The translations under genes were made by a program, and so were the position numbers. A stretch of 64,000 nucleotides of DNA from Croceivirga sp. (GTDB taxonomy: Bacteria > Bacteroidota > Bacteroidia > Flavobacteriales > Flavobacteriaceae): the NCBI GenBank assembly GCA_028281025.1, contig JANQKR010000013.1, forward strand, positions 62,001 to 126,000, given 5' to 3'. Under the pieces are notes generated by a model. The model was given only the letters and a program-made list of their open reading frames with translations, made no database searches and was not told the DNA's origin. Shown in pieces: positions 10,114 through 18,348 of the stretch (position 1 is the stretch's first letter; each line of letters starts with the position of its first letter).

Positions 10114-11109
10114 TTATGAATTGTAGGCCCATTTTAAATAAATGGAACCCCAGGTAAATCCGCCACCAAAGGCAGCGAATACAATATTATCCCCTTTTTT
10201 CAATTGCTTTTCATAATCATGGAGCAATAAGGGCAAAGTAGCCGAAGTGGTATTGCCATACCTATGGATATTCATCATTACCTTGGACTCCTCCAGACCC
10301 ATGCGCCTGGCCGTGGCATCAATGATCCTTTTATTGGCCTGATGCGGAACCAACCATTGCACATCTTCGTGCGTGAGCTTGTTCCGTTCCATAATTTTGG
10401 CCGAGACATCTGCCATATTGGAGACCGCAAATTTGAAAACCGACTTCCCGTCTTGAAAAACAAAATGCTGTTTGTTCTTTACGGTATCTTCCGAAGCTGG
10501 TAACATGGAGCCTCCAGCATCTATTTTTAAAAACTGTCGTCCTACACCATCACTTCTTAAAAGCTCATCTTGAAGACCGAAGCCTTCTTCATCCGCTTCA
10601 AAAAGAACCGCCCCGGCACCATCCCCAAAAATGATACATGTGGTCCTATCCGTATAATCTATGATGGAGGACATCTTATCCGCACCTATCAATAGCACCT
10701 TTCCATAACGGCCGGACGCTACATAGCTGGCCGCAGTTGACATACCGTATAAAAAACTGGAACAGGCGGCCTGCAGGTCATAGGAAAAAGCATTGGTGGC
10801 ACCTATTTCCGATGCAACATAGGCTCCTGTAGCGGCAACGGGCATATCCGGCGTTGCAGTAGCCATGATGATCATGTCTATATCCTTGGGATCCAAACCC
10901 CTTTTCTCCATAAGGTCCTCCGCTGCTTTTATTGCCATAAACGAAGTTCCTTTTCCATCTTCCTTTAGGATTCTTCTTTCCTTGATTCCAGTGCGAGTGG
11001 TTATCCATTCGTCAGTGGTATCCACCATGGTTTCCAAAATCTGGTTCGTCAACACATATTCCGGAAGGTATGCCCCTACAGCTGTGATAGCTGCTTTAGT
11101 TTTAGCCAT
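10114..11109 (-). CDS. fabH: Beta-ketoacyl-ACP synthase III
   Basis: A 331-residue condensing enzyme that starts fatty acid synthesis by joining an acyl-CoA primer to malonyl-ACP. The catalytic triad is in place: C116 in QAACSSFLYG, H256 in VPHQANKRI and N286 in YGNTTSAT. The ATG is at 11109. It is the first gene of a group with accB and accC. The L32 gene upstream has its own terminator, so fabH probably has a separate promoter in the 330-nt gap. Confidence 0.97.
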   Translation of the reverse strand: MAKTKAAITAVGAYLPEYVLTNQILETMVDTTDEWITTRTGIKERRILKEDGKGTSFMAIKAAEDLMEKRGLDPKDIDMIIMATATPDMPVAATGAYVASEIGATNAFSYDLQAACSSFLYGMSTAASYVASGRYGKVLLIGADKMSSIIDYTDRTTCIIFGDGAGAVLFEADEEGFGLQDELLRSDGVGRQFLKIDAGGSMLPASEDTVKNKQHFVFQDGKSVFKFAVSNMADVSAKIMERNKLTHEDVQWLVPHQANKRIIDATARRMGLEESKVMMNIHRYGNTTSATLPLLLHDYEKQLKKGDNIVFAAFGGGFTWGSIYLKWAYNS

Positions 11110-11381
11110 TAAGTTTGAATTTTGTCAAAAAGCCAAAAATCGACTCAAAATCGATGAAAAGTAGTGATTTTCTCTGATATTTTAACCAACAACCGTTGTT
11201 TTTCAATCTGCCGTACAAAGAACTCTTCTTGAGTTCATAAAATTTGCTCCAAAATATCTTTTGCACCGATATTTTGTCTTTTTCTTGTTCCGTAGCTATG
11301 GCTATGCAACGCGAAAAAGCATTCATCTGGGCACAAAATCTTGTTTTTTCCCTAAACCTTATGAGCTCTAGATGAGTTCAA
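11110..11381. other. Intergenic region between fabH and the rpmF terminator
   Basis: With the terminator that follows, this belongs to a 332-nt stretch without a recognised gene. A minus-strand frame of 74 codons (11102-11326) exists but shows no recognisable family and overlaps the fabH start, so I do not call it. Because rpmF ends in a terminator, this region should carry the fabH-accB-accC promoter. No clean TAnnTTTG element stands out. Confidence 0.4.
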
Positions 11382-11416
11382 ATAAAAAACTCCCGATTTT
11401 CAAACGAAATGGGAGC
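11382..11416 (-). terminator. Rho-independent terminator after rpmF
   Basis: On the minus strand CTCCCATTTC pairs with the GAAAATCGGGAG arm (one bulged base) around a GTTT loop, and is followed by the T-run GTTTTTTATTT. It lies 26 nt after the rpmF stop and separates yceD-rpmF from fabH-accB-accC. Confidence 0.8.
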
Positions 11417-11441
11417 TGGTATGGTCATTGGGAAAAATCCT

Positions 11442-11642
11442 CTAAGCTGCAGTTTCTTCTTCGGTCCTATCAATAAGAACCTGGCCCCTGTAGTATAGTT
11501 TCCCTTCATGCCAATGGGCCCTGTGGTACAGGTGTAGTTCCCCAGTTGAAGAATCCTTGGCAATGGTAGGCACGCTGGCCTTGTAGTGGGTCCTTCTTTT
11601 GTCCCTTCTTGTTTTTGATATTTTTCTTTTAGGATGTGCCAT
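11442..11642 (-). CDS. rpmF: 50S ribosomal protein L32
   Basis: A 66-residue L32 beginning [20 protein letters not shown], the conserved N-terminus of the family. It lacks the zinc-binding cysteine pairs of some L32 proteins, having [10 protein letters not shown] in the C-terminal half, which is the usual cysteine-free form. It follows yceD by 6 nt, the classical yceD-rpmF pairing, and ends at a strong terminator. Confidence 0.97.
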   Translation of the reverse strand: MAHPKRKISKTRRDKRRTHYKASVPTIAKDSSTGELHLYHRAHWHEGKLYYRGQVLIDRTEEETAA

Positions 11643-11648
11643 GTTTTC

Positions 11649-12185
11649 CTATTTATTGTCCGTTAATAATTTCTTTAATCCATCCCATCTTGGGTCGGTC
11701 CTCTCGTCTTTTTTGGTATTTTCCCTAGGTTGTAACTCTTCGAGTTTTTTAAGCGCATCGGACTTCAATGTGCCATCCAATACCCCGGGATGTATTCGCT
11801 TTTGGGGAACGGCCAAAACCAACATTTCGTATAGATATTGCGCAATGTTGACCTGGTATTCGCCATGGGGAAGAATCAGGATTTCATCATCTTCATCATT
11901 ATAGTCCTCCCCGAATTTAATCACCAAATGCAGGTTAGCGGAAATAGCTTGGTTATAAGGTTCATTGGTCAAATCACAATTGACGTTGACCGTTCCCTTC
12001 GCCTCGATGTCCAACTCCATCATGCTTTCCATCTTGTTTAAGACAACCTCGGAAGTGATGTTGGAACCGTTAAATTCCCCGTAGCCAAAAGATTCAAAGA
12101 ACGAATTGTCAATTTTGTACCCAAAATCGTGTTTGCCCGCTTTTAACCCCTTGAAAGGAATAAAATACTCCCTTTGCTTCTTCAT
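11649..12185 (-). CDS. yceD: YceD/DUF177 family protein
   Basis: A 178-residue DUF177 protein. In other bacteria YceD is encoded next to rpmF and is linked to 23S rRNA or ribosome assembly; plant relatives are needed for 23S rRNA processing. The conserved core is seen in VNCDLTNEPYNQAISANLHLVIKFGEDYND. Many homologues have a Cys pair in this core; here only one Cys (VNCDLT) is present, which is common in Bacteroidota. It is the first gene of the transcript with rpmF. Confidence 0.88.
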   Translation of the reverse strand: MKKQREYFIPFKGLKAGKHDFGYKIDNSFFESFGYGEFNGSNITSEVVLNKMESMMELDIEAKGTVNVNCDLTNEPYNQAISANLHLVIKFGEDYNDEDDEILILPHGEYQVNIAQYLYEMLVLAVPQKRIHPGVLDGTLKSDALKKLEELQPRENTKKDERTDPRWDGLKKLLTDNK

Positions 12186-12227
12186 TTGAACACTAAATGT
12201 TTGTGTACCTTTCCGCTAAGGCGGGTG

Positions 12228-12261
12228 CAAAGATACATTTTTTATTTATAGAACACTTCAA
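12228..12261 (-). promoter_or_regulatory. Bacteroidota-type promoter for yceD-rpmF
   Basis: The minus strand has a perfect -7 element TATCTTTG (12228-12235), 42 nt before the yceD ATG, with a TTG (12259-12261) upstream as a possible -33 element. This matches the TTG / TAnnTTTG promoter of the Bacteroidota housekeeping sigma factor. Confidence 0.6.
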
Positions 12262-12291
12262 AAAAAAACACCAAAAAACAATTGCCGATTT

Positions 12292-13347
12292 CTAGCGTTT
12301 CGCCACCTGTTTTTTTAGCGGGTTTTTAGTAAGCCATTGGTAATCTTCCCTATTCCTATAAATTTTTATCGCCGTGAAAACAGCCTCTTTAAATGAGGTT
12401 TCATCCGCTTGGTTCTTCCCTGCAATTTCATAGGCGGTTCCATGATCGGGAGATGTTCTCACCTTTGCCAGTCCCGCAGTATAGTTTACCCCTTGTCCAA
12501 AGCTTAAGGTTTTAAATGGAATTAATCCTTGATCGTGATAAGCGGCCAAAACGGCATCAAAAGCCTGGTGGGACTGGGAACCAAAAAAGCTATCTGCGGA
12601 ATATGGGCCATAGATCAGGTGGCCTTCCTTGAATAAATCCGCTATTGCGGGTTTCATAATGTCCTCGTCTTCCTTGCCAATGGTGCCGTTGTCACCACTA
12701 TGTGGATTGATTCCCAGCAGGGCGATCTTGGGCTTTCGGATTCCGAAGTCCATCGTCAAGGATTTTGAAATGGTAAAGACCTTGTCCCTTATCAACTTGG
12801 TCGTAATGGCCGAAGCCACCTCTTTTACCGCAATATGGTCCGTTAGTAGGCCTACCTTAACACTGTCCGTAACCATAAACATCAGGCTCTCCCCATCCAG
12901 TTCCTGGGCAAGATAGTCTGTATGTCCAGGGAACTTAAAATCCTCCGACTGTATATTGTTTTTATTGATGGGGGCCGTTACCAACACATCTATACTCCCT
13001 TTTTTTAACGCATCCACTGCCGCCCGAAGTGATCTTATGGCGTATTTTCCACCATTTGCCGTTGCTTGGCCAAACTCCAACGGAACGGGTTCTTTCCAAA
13101 CGTTGACCACGTTTACTTTTCCGTCGTGGACCTTTTCGGCCTCCCGGACCCCATGGAACCTTAGTTCCAACCCCAAAGTCTTTAACTGTTCCGAAATAAC
13201 CTTATTGGAGGCAAAAAGGACGGGCGTACAAAAATCCAGCATTCGGGCATCGGAAAACGATTTCAGTGCCACCTCACAACCAATACCATTGATGTCCCCA
13301 ATCGAAATTCCTACGCGTATTTTCTTGTTTTCATTCTTAGAATCCAT
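12292..13347 (-). CDS. pdxA: 4-hydroxythreonine-4-phosphate dehydrogenase
   Basis: A 351-residue PdxA, which oxidises 4-phosphohydroxy-L-threonine in pyridoxal phosphate synthesis. The metal-binding histidines are visible in FPGHTDYLA and AAYHDQGLIPFK, and the N-terminal VGISIGDINGIG is typical. The frame extends 22 residues upstream with a hydrophobic, non-conserved leader; I use the ATG at 13347 (MDSKNENKKIRVG). It is divergent from riboflavin synthase with 49 nt between the starts, so the two promoters share this gap. Confidence 0.95.
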   Translation of the reverse strand: MDSKNENKKIRVGISIGDINGIGCEVALKSFSDARMLDFCTPVLFASNKVISEQLKTLGLELRFHGVREAEKVHDGKVNVVNVWKEPVPLEFGQATANGGKYAIRSLRAAVDALKKGSIDVLVTAPINKNNIQSEDFKFPGHTDYLAQELDGESLMFMVTDSVKVGLLTDHIAVKEVASAITTKLIRDKVFTISKSLTMDFGIRKPKIALLGINPHSGDNGTIGKEDEDIMKPAIADLFKEGHLIYGPYSADSFFGSQSHQAFDAVLAAYHDQGLIPFKTLSFGQGVNYTAGLAKVRTSPDHGTAYEIAGKNQADETSFKEAVFTAIKIYRNREDYQWLTKNPLKKQVAKR

Positions 13348-13396
13348 AATCGAATCCCTAATTTTACAAAACAAAGCTAGGTAAATTATTATTGGG

Positions 13397-13987
13397 ATGT
13401 TCACAGGAATCATTGAGACTTTAGGAGAGGTAACGGCATTAAAAAAGGAAAATGAAAACCTACATATTGGGATACGGTCGAATATCTCCCAAGAACTTAA
13501 AATTGATCAAAGTGTGGCCCATAACGGGGTCTGTCTCACCGTAGTGGACATACGGGAAGATGTGTATACCGTAACCGCCATCCAGGAGACCTTGGACAAA
13601 TCCAGCCTGGGGGATTTGGAAGTGGGGGATTTTGTAAACCTGGAACGTGCCATGGTCCTGGGCGCCCGTTTGGATGGGCACCTGGTCCAAGGTCATGTGG
13701 ACCAAACGGCAACCTGTGTGGGCATTGAAGAAAAAGAGGGAAGTTGGTTCTTTACATTTGAGTATGATCCCTCCCAAAACAATATTACCATAGAAAAAGG
13801 GTCAATTACCGTGGATGGTGTTAGCTTGACCGTGGTGGATTCCCGAAAGGATCGATTTAGTGTTGCCATTATTCCCTATACCTATGACCATACCCGATTC
13901 AATTCGTATAAGATGGGTTCAAGGGTCAACCTGGAGTTTGATGTGATTGGCAAGTATGTGGCCCGACTCCTCCATACTACAAATTAA
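13397..13987 (+). CDS. ribE: Riboflavin synthase, alpha subunit
   Basis: A 196-residue riboflavin synthase, which dismutates two 6,7-dimethyl-8-ribityllumazines into riboflavin. It begins with the diagnostic MFTGIIE and contains two tandem lumazine-binding domains. The repeated signature is VAHNGVCLTVV in the first (about residues 40-50) and ITVDGVSLTVV in the second (about 137-147). It is divergent from pdxA. No FMN riboswitch is visible in the 49-nt gap. Confidence 0.96.
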   Translation: MFTGIIETLGEVTALKKENENLHIGIRSNISQELKIDQSVAHNGVCLTVVDIREDVYTVTAIQETLDKSSLGDLEVGDFVNLERAMVLGARLDGHLVQGHVDQTATCVGIEEKEGSWFFTFEYDPSQNNITIEKGSITVDGVSLTVVDSRKDRFSVAIIPYTYDHTRFNSYKMGSRVNLEFDVIGKYVARLLHTTN

Positions 13988-14106
13988 GGGGTCATTTACC
14001 TTGATTGTAACGTATGCAGGCCTCATGTGCATTTCCAGTCAAACAATCGGGGCACCAAACGGAACACGACAAAAAAAGGCGCTCCAGCCCTGTGGTTGCG
14101 CGCTTA

Positions 14107-15195
14107 TCACACTTTAATGAATATCTTCTTTAGATACAGGAAATACGCCAACAGGCAATAAAAGGAAACCACCGTTAACCCATAAAGCAGGGAGGACATT
14201 TGCATGGAAAGGAAATCATGGACATAGATCTTTTGGAACAACCATCCATGCAATGAGGTTTCACTGTCCACTTTTATGGAGTAAAACAGTTTTGTGACAA
14301 AGCTGGACAGGAAATAGACCACAATGGCATTTGCACCCGCATATCTAAAGATGCTTCCGAATTGGATTTTCCGTACATCGGTCAAGTAATAGATCACCGC
14401 CAAAATAATATTGGCCCATCCGCCGGTGACCAACACAAAACTACTGGTCCATAAAGCCTTGTTTATTGGAAAAGCAAAATCCCAAAGATGTCCCAAGATC
14501 AAAAAACAACCGCCAAGGCCAAACAGGATGGTCGCCTTTTTTTCATGTTTGGACCGCAATACCAATCCTGTAAAAATTCCCAGAAGCGAGCTCGCTATTG
14601 CAGGAATTGTACTCAATATTCCTTCAGGATCGTAATCCGGTTTATAGGTATGGGAACCCAACAGGCTCACATCCAAATAATTGGCCAAGTTGTTGGGGGC
14701 CCTTTCAAATGTAGAGGCTTGCCCTTCAACAGGAACAAAGGTCATGAGCAACCAATACCCCACCAGTATCCCGGCCGTAATCCAAATCAGTTTTTTCCAT
14801 TTAAGATTAAGAAATAGGATGGCGGCAAAAAAGAAGACTACTCCAATCCGCTGCAAAACCCCAGGAAATCGAATCTCGGCAAATTCCTTTATGAAGGGAA
14901 AACTTATGGTAAATGCCCCCAGGAACAGCCCCAATCCTATCAATTTCAAACTTCGGACGGTAATCTTTTTATACGTTGCTTTTGATGGGCTTTTGTTTTG
15001 ATAGGCAAATACAATGGAGGTCCCGACAATGAACAGGAAGAAGGGAAAGACCAAATCCGTTGGGGTGTACCCGTGCCATTCTGCATGCAGTAAAGGGGCG
15101 TACACCTTGGACCATGTCCCGGGCGTATTGACCAAAATCATTAGGACAATGGTAATCCCCCTAAAAATATCTACGGAGCGTATTCTATCTTTCAT
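14107..15195 (-). CDS. NagX-like membrane acyltransferase (DUF5009 family)
   Basis: A 362-residue integral membrane protein with about ten hydrophobic segments. The N-terminal signature SVDIFRGITIVLMILVN and the block LLHAEWHGYTPTDLVFPFFL are the family marks of NagX/heparan-alpha-glucosaminide N-acetyltransferase-like proteins, with the conserved His in EWHGYTPTD. In other bacteria NagX is found in N-acetylglucosamine utilisation clusters. Its ATG overlaps the stop of the upstream symporter by one base (TAATG), so the two are translationally coupled and likely handle the same amino sugar; that substrate is inference. Confidence 0.82.
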   Translation of the reverse strand: MKDRIRSVDIFRGITIVLMILVNTPGTWSKVYAPLLHAEWHGYTPTDLVFPFFLFIVGTSIVFAYQNKSPSKATYKKITVRSLKLIGLGLFLGAFTISFPFIKEFAEIRFPGVLQRIGVVFFFAAILFLNLKWKKLIWITAGILVGYWLLMTFVPVEGQASTFERAPNNLANYLDVSLLGSHTYKPDYDPEGILSTIPAIASSLLGIFTGLVLRSKHEKKATILFGLGGCFLILGHLWDFAFPINKALWTSSFVLVTGGWANIILAVIYYLTDVRKIQFGSIFRYAGANAIVVYFLSSFVTKLFYSIKVDSETSLHGWLFQKIYVHDFLSMQMSSLLYGLTVVSFYCLLAYFLYLKKIFIKV

Positions 15196-17006
15196 TATAA
15201 TAGGTTATCCTTCATTTTGTTCCAAACCCTGATCAATAGAAAACCTGAAAGGGCCGCTACCATGGTTAGGATAAAAGCACTTGTTGTTTTCCCATATATC
15301 CAATGTCCTGTGGCGAACATAATGGTGTAAATGAGGATTACGCCCAAAAGCATGGCCTTAATCCCCGAAGGCACGCTCCACTTTTCATTAGCGTGTACCA
15401 CTGTAACGTTTTCGGCCTTGGCTTCGTCCACTACTTTTTTCCATCCTGGACCACCAGGTTGAATTCGTTTATAGAAGTCCCGCAACACCTCGTTGGATTC
15501 GGGCTGGGTAACAAAGGTGGCCGTCAACCAGATTACCGAGGTCACCAGCATAATGAATGGCAGTTCGCCCCAATCCGGTAGCAGTCCGGTTTCTGGTGCA
15601 AAAAGAAACGATCTAAGGGAAGTGGTCTCCAGCAAAATGGCCAAAATTCCGGAAGAGAACATGGCCGTTATTTCGCTCCATGCATTAATTCGCCACCAGA
15701 ACCAACGCAATATGAAGATCAATCCCGTTCCCGCCCCAAAAGACAGCAACAGGTTGAAAATGCCCATTGCATTTTGCATGGCCAGCGCCAAAAAAGCGCT
15801 TAAGACCATAAGCACCACTGTGGACAACCGACCAACGGCAACCATCTGTTTTTCACTGGCATCTGGATTTATCTGTTGCTTGTAAAAATCATAGACAATG
15901 TAGGAGGAGCCCCAATTCAACTGTGTGGAAATGGTACTCATATAGGCTGCGACCAAAGAAGCGAGTACAATGCCCAACAGTCCACTGGGCAGTTTGGTCA
16001 ACATCGCGGAATAGGCAAGATCGTGCCCTAACTTATCTGCCGCCACATTGGGGAAGGCTTCATGTATGCTCGCTACATCCGGGTACACCACCAAAGAGGC
16101 CAAAGCCACCAAAATCCATGGCCAGGGACGCAATGCATAGTGCATAATATTAAAAAAGAACGTGGCCCCTATGGCATGATTTTCATTTTTTGCCGCCAAC
16201 ATCCGCTGGGCAATATACCCTCCACCTCCGGGCTCTCCTCCCGGATACCAGGAGCTCCACCATTGTACCGCCAAGGGAATGATAAGAATGGTTATCAGTG
16301 CTTTTTTATCATTAAAATCGGGAAGGATACTTAGTTTGTCCTTCACATTATCGTTGTCCATAATGGCCTGTATACCCCCCACTTCTGGAAGGTTCACCAA
16401 ATAATAAGCCGCACCTATAGCTCCTGCCATTGCCACAAAGAACAAAAGAAAGTCGCTGTAGACCACCCCTTTAAAACCGCCCAATGCACTAAAGATTACC
16501 GTTATTAGGCCAGCGGCAACCACGGTAACCCAAGGTTCCAGCCCCAACATGACACCACCTATTTTAATCGCTGCCAAGGTAACCGCGGACATAGTGATGA
16601 CATTGAACAAAATCCCGAGATAAACGGCCCTAAACTTTCTTAAGAAACTTGCGGGTTTTCCTCCATAACGCAGTTCATAAAATTCCAAATCCGTTTTTAC
16701 ATTGGATTTTCTCCACAGCTTTGCATATACAAATACAGTAAGCATCCCTGTTAGCAAGAAACACCACCAGCCCCAGTTTCCCGAGACCCCGTTGGATCTC
16801 ACCAAATCGGTCACCAGATTGGGGGTGTCCGTAGAAAATGTTGTGGCCACCATGGAAAGGCCCAACAGCCACCAAGGCATGGTCCTGCCGGATAAAAAGT
16901 ATTCCGACGAACTTTTTCCCGATTTTTTTGAAACATAAACTCCTATAAAAAGTACAATTGCGAAAAATCCAAAAATGATGAGGTAGTCAAGGGTTTGAAT
17001 ATCCAT
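15195..17006 (-). CDS. Sodium:solute symporter (SSS family)
   Basis: A 603-residue transporter with roughly 14-15 hydrophobic helices, of the SGLT/SSS family that uses a sodium gradient to import sugars, amino acids or related solutes. The N-terminal DYLIIFGFFAIVLFIGVYVS and the block SSEYFLSGRTMPWWLLGLSM are typical. The long hydrophilic stretch near residues 505-545 before the last helices is common in Bacteroidota homologues. It is coupled by a one-base overlap to the NagX-like gene, which hints at an amino-sugar substrate. Confidence 0.88.
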   Translation of the reverse strand: MDIQTLDYLIIFGFFAIVLFIGVYVSKKSGKSSSEYFLSGRTMPWWLLGLSMVATTFSTDTPNLVTDLVRSNGVSGNWGWWCFLLTGMLTVFVYAKLWRKSNVKTDLEFYELRYGGKPASFLRKFRAVYLGILFNVITMSAVTLAAIKIGGVMLGLEPWVTVVAAGLITVIFSALGGFKGVVYSDFLLFFVAMAGAIGAAYYLVNLPEVGGIQAIMDNDNVKDKLSILPDFNDKKALITILIIPLAVQWWSSWYPGGEPGGGGYIAQRMLAAKNENHAIGATFFFNIMHYALRPWPWILVALASLVVYPDVASIHEAFPNVAADKLGHDLAYSAMLTKLPSGLLGIVLASLVAAYMSTISTQLNWGSSYIVYDFYKQQINPDASEKQMVAVGRLSTVVLMVLSAFLALAMQNAMGIFNLLLSFGAGTGLIFILRWFWWRINAWSEITAMFSSGILAILLETTSLRSFLFAPETGLLPDWGELPFIMLVTSVIWLTATFVTQPESNEVLRDFYKRIQPGGPGWKKVVDEAKAENVTVVHANEKWSVPSGIKAMLLGVILIYTIMFATGHWIYGKTTSAFILTMVAALSGFLLIRVWNKMKDNLL

Positions 17007-17175
17007 AAGTTGGTTTTGGTTGAATCTTAAAGATATTACTTTTTTGGAATCGGCTTTTCTTTTGAAACATTAGTAGCAATAAATGACAAGATTCTACAGA
17101 TTCAACGCATTTAAGGGTATCATTATACTGGTAGTAAAATCAATTTTATGGTACTTTTGACCCAGTATCCATTGT

Positions 17176-17931
17176 ATGCTTCTTCCCCTATTTACAGACG
17201 TTTCGGTTTCTGCCTGGGTTTTGGCCTTGCTTGCCGCGTTCATGATAGGGATATCCAAAGCAGGACTTAAGGGGCTCTCCCTATTCAATGTCACCCTGCT
17301 CGCCCTTGCTTTTGGGGCCAAGGCTTCCACTGGGATCATCATGCCTTTTCTAGTCCTAGGGGATATTGCCGCCGTACTCTATTACAACAGACATGCGCAA
17401 TGGAAACCCATTTTGAAGATTTTGCCCTGGATGGCCCTGGGGATTTTGGCCGGCGTAATCCTGGGAAAGGACTTGCCCGAACGCCTTTTTAAGGTGGCCA
17501 TGGTGACCATCATTTTTGTAAGCCTGGGGCTATTGGTCTTTTGGGACATTCGGAAGTCCAAAACCGTTCCCCGGCATTGGACCTTTGCCTCCGGAAGTGG
17601 AATCCTGGCGGGGCTGACCACAATGATCGGAAATATGGCCGGGCCATTTACCAACCTTTATTTTTTGATGCTACGTCTTCCCAAAAACGAATTTGTGGGC
17701 ACGGCAGCCTGGTTGTTTTTTATTACCAACCTATTTAAAGTTCCTTTTCATGTTTTTGTTTGGAAAACGATTTCTGCAGAAACCTTGGTTCTAAACCTAA
17801 AACTGTTTCCTGCCCTGTTGCTGGGATTTGTAGTTGGTGCCAAGATATTGAAATTCATCAACGATTCCCTTTACCGAAAATTTATACTAGTGGTAACGGC
17901 AATAGGTGCCATTGCCATTCTTTTGAAGTAA
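17176..17931 (+). CDS. TauE/SafE-type sulfite/organosulfonate exporter
   Basis: A 251-residue membrane protein with about eight helices. The family signature is the internal repeat: AAFMIGISKAGLKGLSLFNV at the start and SGSGILAGLTTMIGNMAGP in the middle. Members are proposed to move sulfite, sulfonates or related anions across the inner membrane; the substrate here is unknown. It is divergent from the symporter (169 nt between starts) and convergent with the response regulator, 10 nt apart. Confidence 0.85.
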   Translation: MLLPLFTDVSVSAWVLALLAAFMIGISKAGLKGLSLFNVTLLALAFGAKASTGIIMPFLVLGDIAAVLYYNRHAQWKPILKILPWMALGILAGVILGKDLPERLFKVAMVTIIFVSLGLLVFWDIRKSKTVPRHWTFASGSGILAGLTTMIGNMAGPFTNLYFLMLRLPKNEFVGTAAWLFFITNLFKVPFHVFVWKTISAETLVLNLKLFPALLLGFVVGAKILKFINDSLYRKFILVVTAIGAIAILLK

Positions 17932-17941
17932 AATTTGAGGG

Positions 17942-18337
17942 TTAAAGGCCTCTTTTTACTTTGTCGATGTCAGAATTGGTGAGCGGTTTGGTAATGTACC
18001 CATCAATAAAATCATATGTTTTGGAAAGGTTCAGATCTTCCGGGGCTATGGAAGAGGTCAAAATATGTATTTGGACCTGTTTTCTAATAACCTCCGGTCC
18101 TTGTTTTAGTTCTTCCAAGAGTTCCCAGCCGTTCATAACCGGCATGTTGATGTCCAAAAGCATGACATCCGGCAGGTCATTGGGGCTGTGCTCCAACGAG
18201 ATTAGGGCGTTATAGGCTTCGAGGCCATTTGCCATTTGTACCACTTCATCGGCCAGCTTATGGGTTTTGATCAGCACTTCGGCAGCAATTTTAAATATCT
18301 CGTCATCATCGACCAAAAATAATTTCTTCGCCCCCAT
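17942..18337 (-). CDS. Single-domain response regulator
   Basis: A 131-residue receiver domain without an output domain. The acidic pocket (VDDDE, residues 9-13), phospho-acceptor D62 in MLLDINMPVMNGW, the conserved T/S in ILTSS and K117 in YITKPL are all present. It lies 11 nt after the PAS histidine kinase at 18349-20145 on the same strand, so it is the likely phosphorylation target and would act by protein contact or as a relay. Confidence 0.92.
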   Translation of the reverse strand: MGAKKLFLVDDDEIFKIAAEVLIKTHKLADEVVQMANGLEAYNALISLEHSPNDLPDVMLLDINMPVMNGWELLEELKQGPEVIRKQVQIHILTSSIAPEDLNLSKTYDFIDGYITKPLTNSDIDKVKRGL

Positions 18338-18348
18338 ATATTATCCTC

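Noticed and set aside
11102-11326. 74-codon minus-strand ORF between rpmF and fabH
   Set aside because: No recognised family, lysine/leucine-rich in an AT-rich gap and overlapping the fabH start; probably chance.
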